A stretch of 45,269 nucleotides of DNA from assembly GCA_025458245.1 (NCBI GenBank), contig JALOSW010000017.1:1-45269 (forward strand). The letters are read 5' to 3'. This document shows, piece by piece, positions 43,835-45,269 of this stretch. The first letter of the stretch is position 1; each line of letters opens with the position of its first letter. The DNA is from Burkholderiales bacterium. Lineage in GTDB: Bacteria > Pseudomonadota > Gammaproteobacteria > Burkholderiales > SG8-39. Under the pieces are notes generated by a model. It made no database searches. It was not told the origin of the DNA and saw only the letters and a list, made by a program, of their open reading frames with translations. The translations under genes were made by a program, and so were the position numbers.

Positions 43835-45268
43835 TCACTTGCGGCCGGGCCCGGTCGCCGCGAGGAACGCGTCCACCCGCGCCTCGACGTACGGATAGAA
43901 CGGGTTGTGCCGCAGCCGGATGAGCTCGGTCGCGGGCACGGTGAGCAGGCCCCGCTCGCCGAGGAGTTCCGGTCGCCCGAGATAAATGCGCAGCGGCTTC
44001 GCCGGCCGCGTCGCGCCGTACACGGGGTCGGCCGGCGAGAACGGGACGGCCACGTGCGAGAGCGAGAAGACATCGAGCGGCCAATCGAGCCCCGTGGGCG
44101 CGCGCGTCGATTCCGTCGCGCCGGCCGGCCGCCGCATCGAGACCACCGCGTCGCTGTCGGCGTTTTCGTTGACGAGCGCGGTCAGGTCGAACGCGAGCGG
44201 CGGGCCCGTGAAGAGATTCACGCGCGTCGTGAACGCGTCGGGCCGCAGCAGCGGCGCCGCCTCGGCGTGGCGGTTGATGTCGAAGATGACGAGTTCGTGC
44301 CCGCCCGGCGCGAGCCGTCGGAACAGCGTGTCGACCACCGCCTGCGTCGAGACGGTCGCGTCGGCGAGCGACTGGAACGCGAGGATGGGCGGCATCCCCT
44401 TGACGGGCCCGTTCGCCCCGAGCGACGCGAGCTGCGAGCCGATCCGCTGGGTGAGTCGGTAGGCCTGATCGCCCGCGTTCACGGCGAAGGAGACGTACTT
44501 GTACGGGTCGTACTCGGGCCCGACGTTCGTCCACGCAAGCTTTTCGAGGCCCGGAATCAGCGACGCGCGTCCCTGCCAAACCGCGAGCGCCGCCGCCCGC
44601 GAGACGCCGATCGCCGGCGAGAAGAGCACGAGCCCGTCGACCTTGGGAAGATCCTCGCCCTGAAGCCGCGAGAGCGCGTACTCGACCGCGAGGGCGCCGC
44701 CGTTCGAGTACCCGAAAAGGAAGAGCGGCTTGTCCGGACCGATGCGCGCGGCGAGCTCGCGCGCGCCGAGGCGCACTGCCGCGGCGAAGTCCTGCCACGT
44801 GGCCCGCACCAGTCCGACGGGCGCCGTTCCGTGCCCCGGCATGCGCAGCAGCACCACGTAGTAGCCCTGCGCGTGGAGCCGGTCCGCCATGGCGCGCAGC
44901 GAATACGGCGAGTCCGAGAGGCCGTGGATGAGCAGCGCGCCACCGCGAGGGTTGGCGGCCGGCAAGACGTGGGTGCGGTTCCAGTTCGGCTGGCGCGCAG
45001 CCGGGTCCGAGAGGCTTCCCGCGCTGAAGCGATTGAGCATGCGCCGCTCTTCGGGCGCCACCTTGTCGTAGACCTCGCGCTGCACCTCGGCGAACACCTG
45101 TTCCTCGCGTGCGAGGAAATCGTCGAGCGTCCGCACGGTCGCGGCGTCGGCGGCCGTGAATTCCGATTCGAGCTTCGCGAGATGCCATGGCCGCGCGTCG
45201 GGCAGGCCCTGGAGGTGCACGATGTAGACGACCGCCAAAGTCGCGACCGTGCCGAGCAGGCCGTAGCC
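43835..45268 (-). CDS. Membrane-anchored alpha/beta hydrolase (5' partial)
   Basis: The frame runs off the right edge, so the N-terminus is missing; the visible part is 477 residues. The first residues (GYGLLGTVATLAVVYIVHLQG) look like a TM anchor, and a long periplasmic or cytosolic linker follows. The alpha/beta hydrolase fold shows an oxyanion-type LLIHGLSDSPYSL, the nucleophile elbow GYSNGG, an Asp region FQSLADATVS and a catalytic-His candidate in FDINRHAEA. A long insertion and a C-terminal segment (LGRPELLGERGLL... RHNPFYPYVEARVDAFL) follow. An esterase/lipase on a membrane-near substrate is plausible; no specific substrate can be named. TTG 45238 could serve as a start, but the open frame and TM segment argue for an upstream start. 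Confidence 0.75.
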   Translation of the reverse strand, partial: GYGLLGTVATLAVVYIVHLQGLPDARPWHLAKLESEFTAADAATVRTLDDFLAREEQVFAEVQREVYDKVAPEERRMLNRFSAGSLSDPAARQPNWNRTHVLPAANPRGGALLIHGLSDSPYSLRAMADRLHAQGYYVVLLRMPGHGTAPVGLVRATWQDFAAAVRLGARELAARIGPDKPLFLFGYSNGGALAVEYALSRLQGEDLPKVDGLVLFSPAIGVSRAAALAVWQGRASLIPGLEKLAWTNVGPEYDPYKYVSFAVNAGDQAYRLTQRIGSQLASLGANGPVKGMPPILAFQSLADATVSTQAVVDTLFRRLAPGGHELVIFDINRHAEAAPLLRPDAFTTRVNLFTGPPLAFDLTALVNENADSDAVVSMRRPAGATESTRAPTGLDWPLDVFSLSHVAVPFSPADPVYGATRPAKPLRIYLGRPELLGERGLLTVPATELIRLRHNPFYPYVEARVDAFLAATGPGRK

Positions 45269-45269
45269 G

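Overview
This 45 kb window is chromosomal DNA with very high G+C. It is packed with housekeeping genes and reads as a betaproteobacterium. The evidence is gene content and order: dacC-dat-ybeD-lipB-lipA; a DUF2782 protein followed by a kinase-type (ThrB2) homoserine kinase and a BPSS1780-like membrane protein beside polA; a giant DUF3683 FAD/Fe-S oxidoreductase; and phoR-phoB divergent from DUF971-ubiE-Tim44-ubiJ-ubiB. I see no rRNA, tRNA, CRISPR array, insertion sequence or prophage. GTG starts are common (dat, lipB, lipA, polA, the DUF3683 gene, the HIT gene, phoR, the Tim44-like gene and others).

Layout. 1-6.1 kb (+): tail of an unknown gene, then peptidoglycan carboxypeptidase, D-amino-acid aminotransferase, the lipoate block (ybeD, lipB, lipA), a DUF4197 exported protein and a YihG-like acyltransferase. 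6.1-8.9 kb (-): polA, whose start nearly abuts that of a divergent LOG-family gene. 9.6-11.9 kb (+): DUF2782, thrB and a multi-pass membrane protein. 12.1-16.0 kb (+): the 1320-residue DUF3683 oxidoreductase. 16.0-16.5 kb: the only intergenic region above 300 bp, with a 42-bp direct repeat and a strong hairpin. 16.5-20.8 kb (+): a HIT protein, two uncharacterised paralogues that I propose are divergent PilZ (cyclic-di-GMP) receptors, and a haem-binding beta-barrel protein. 20.9-23.0 kb (-): phoR and phoB, with a Pho-box promoter. 23.1-28.3 kb (+): DUF971, ubiE, a Tim44-like protein, a clear terminator, then ubiJ, DUF2238 and ubiB joined by 4-bp overlaps. 28.3-33.9 kb (+): two tandem sodium:solute symporters, a macro-domain protein, a Tat-type lipoprotein and a VanZ-like membrane protein. 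34.1-43.1 kb (+): glgB, malQ, a large AsmA-family protein and a ROK sugar kinase. 43.2-45.3 kb (-): a SOUL haem-binding protein and a membrane-anchored alpha/beta hydrolase cut by the window edge.

How the parts work together. The lipoate genes form one synthesis route: LipB transfers octanoate and LipA inserts sulfur. The ubi genes form a ubiquinone block (UbiE methyltransferase, UbiJ lipid-binding factor, UbiB kinase-like protein) with an integral membrane DUF2238 protein translated between UbiJ and UbiB. PhoR/PhoB is a phosphate-starvation two-component system whose own promoter has textbook PhoB architecture. GlgB and MalQ handle branched and linear alpha-glucans, and the ROK kinase could phosphorylate released hexose. 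The most interesting candidates for new biology are the PilZ-like pair, the doubled PhoB half-site array at phoB, and the apparent CTG-initiated DUF2238 gene inside the ubi operon.
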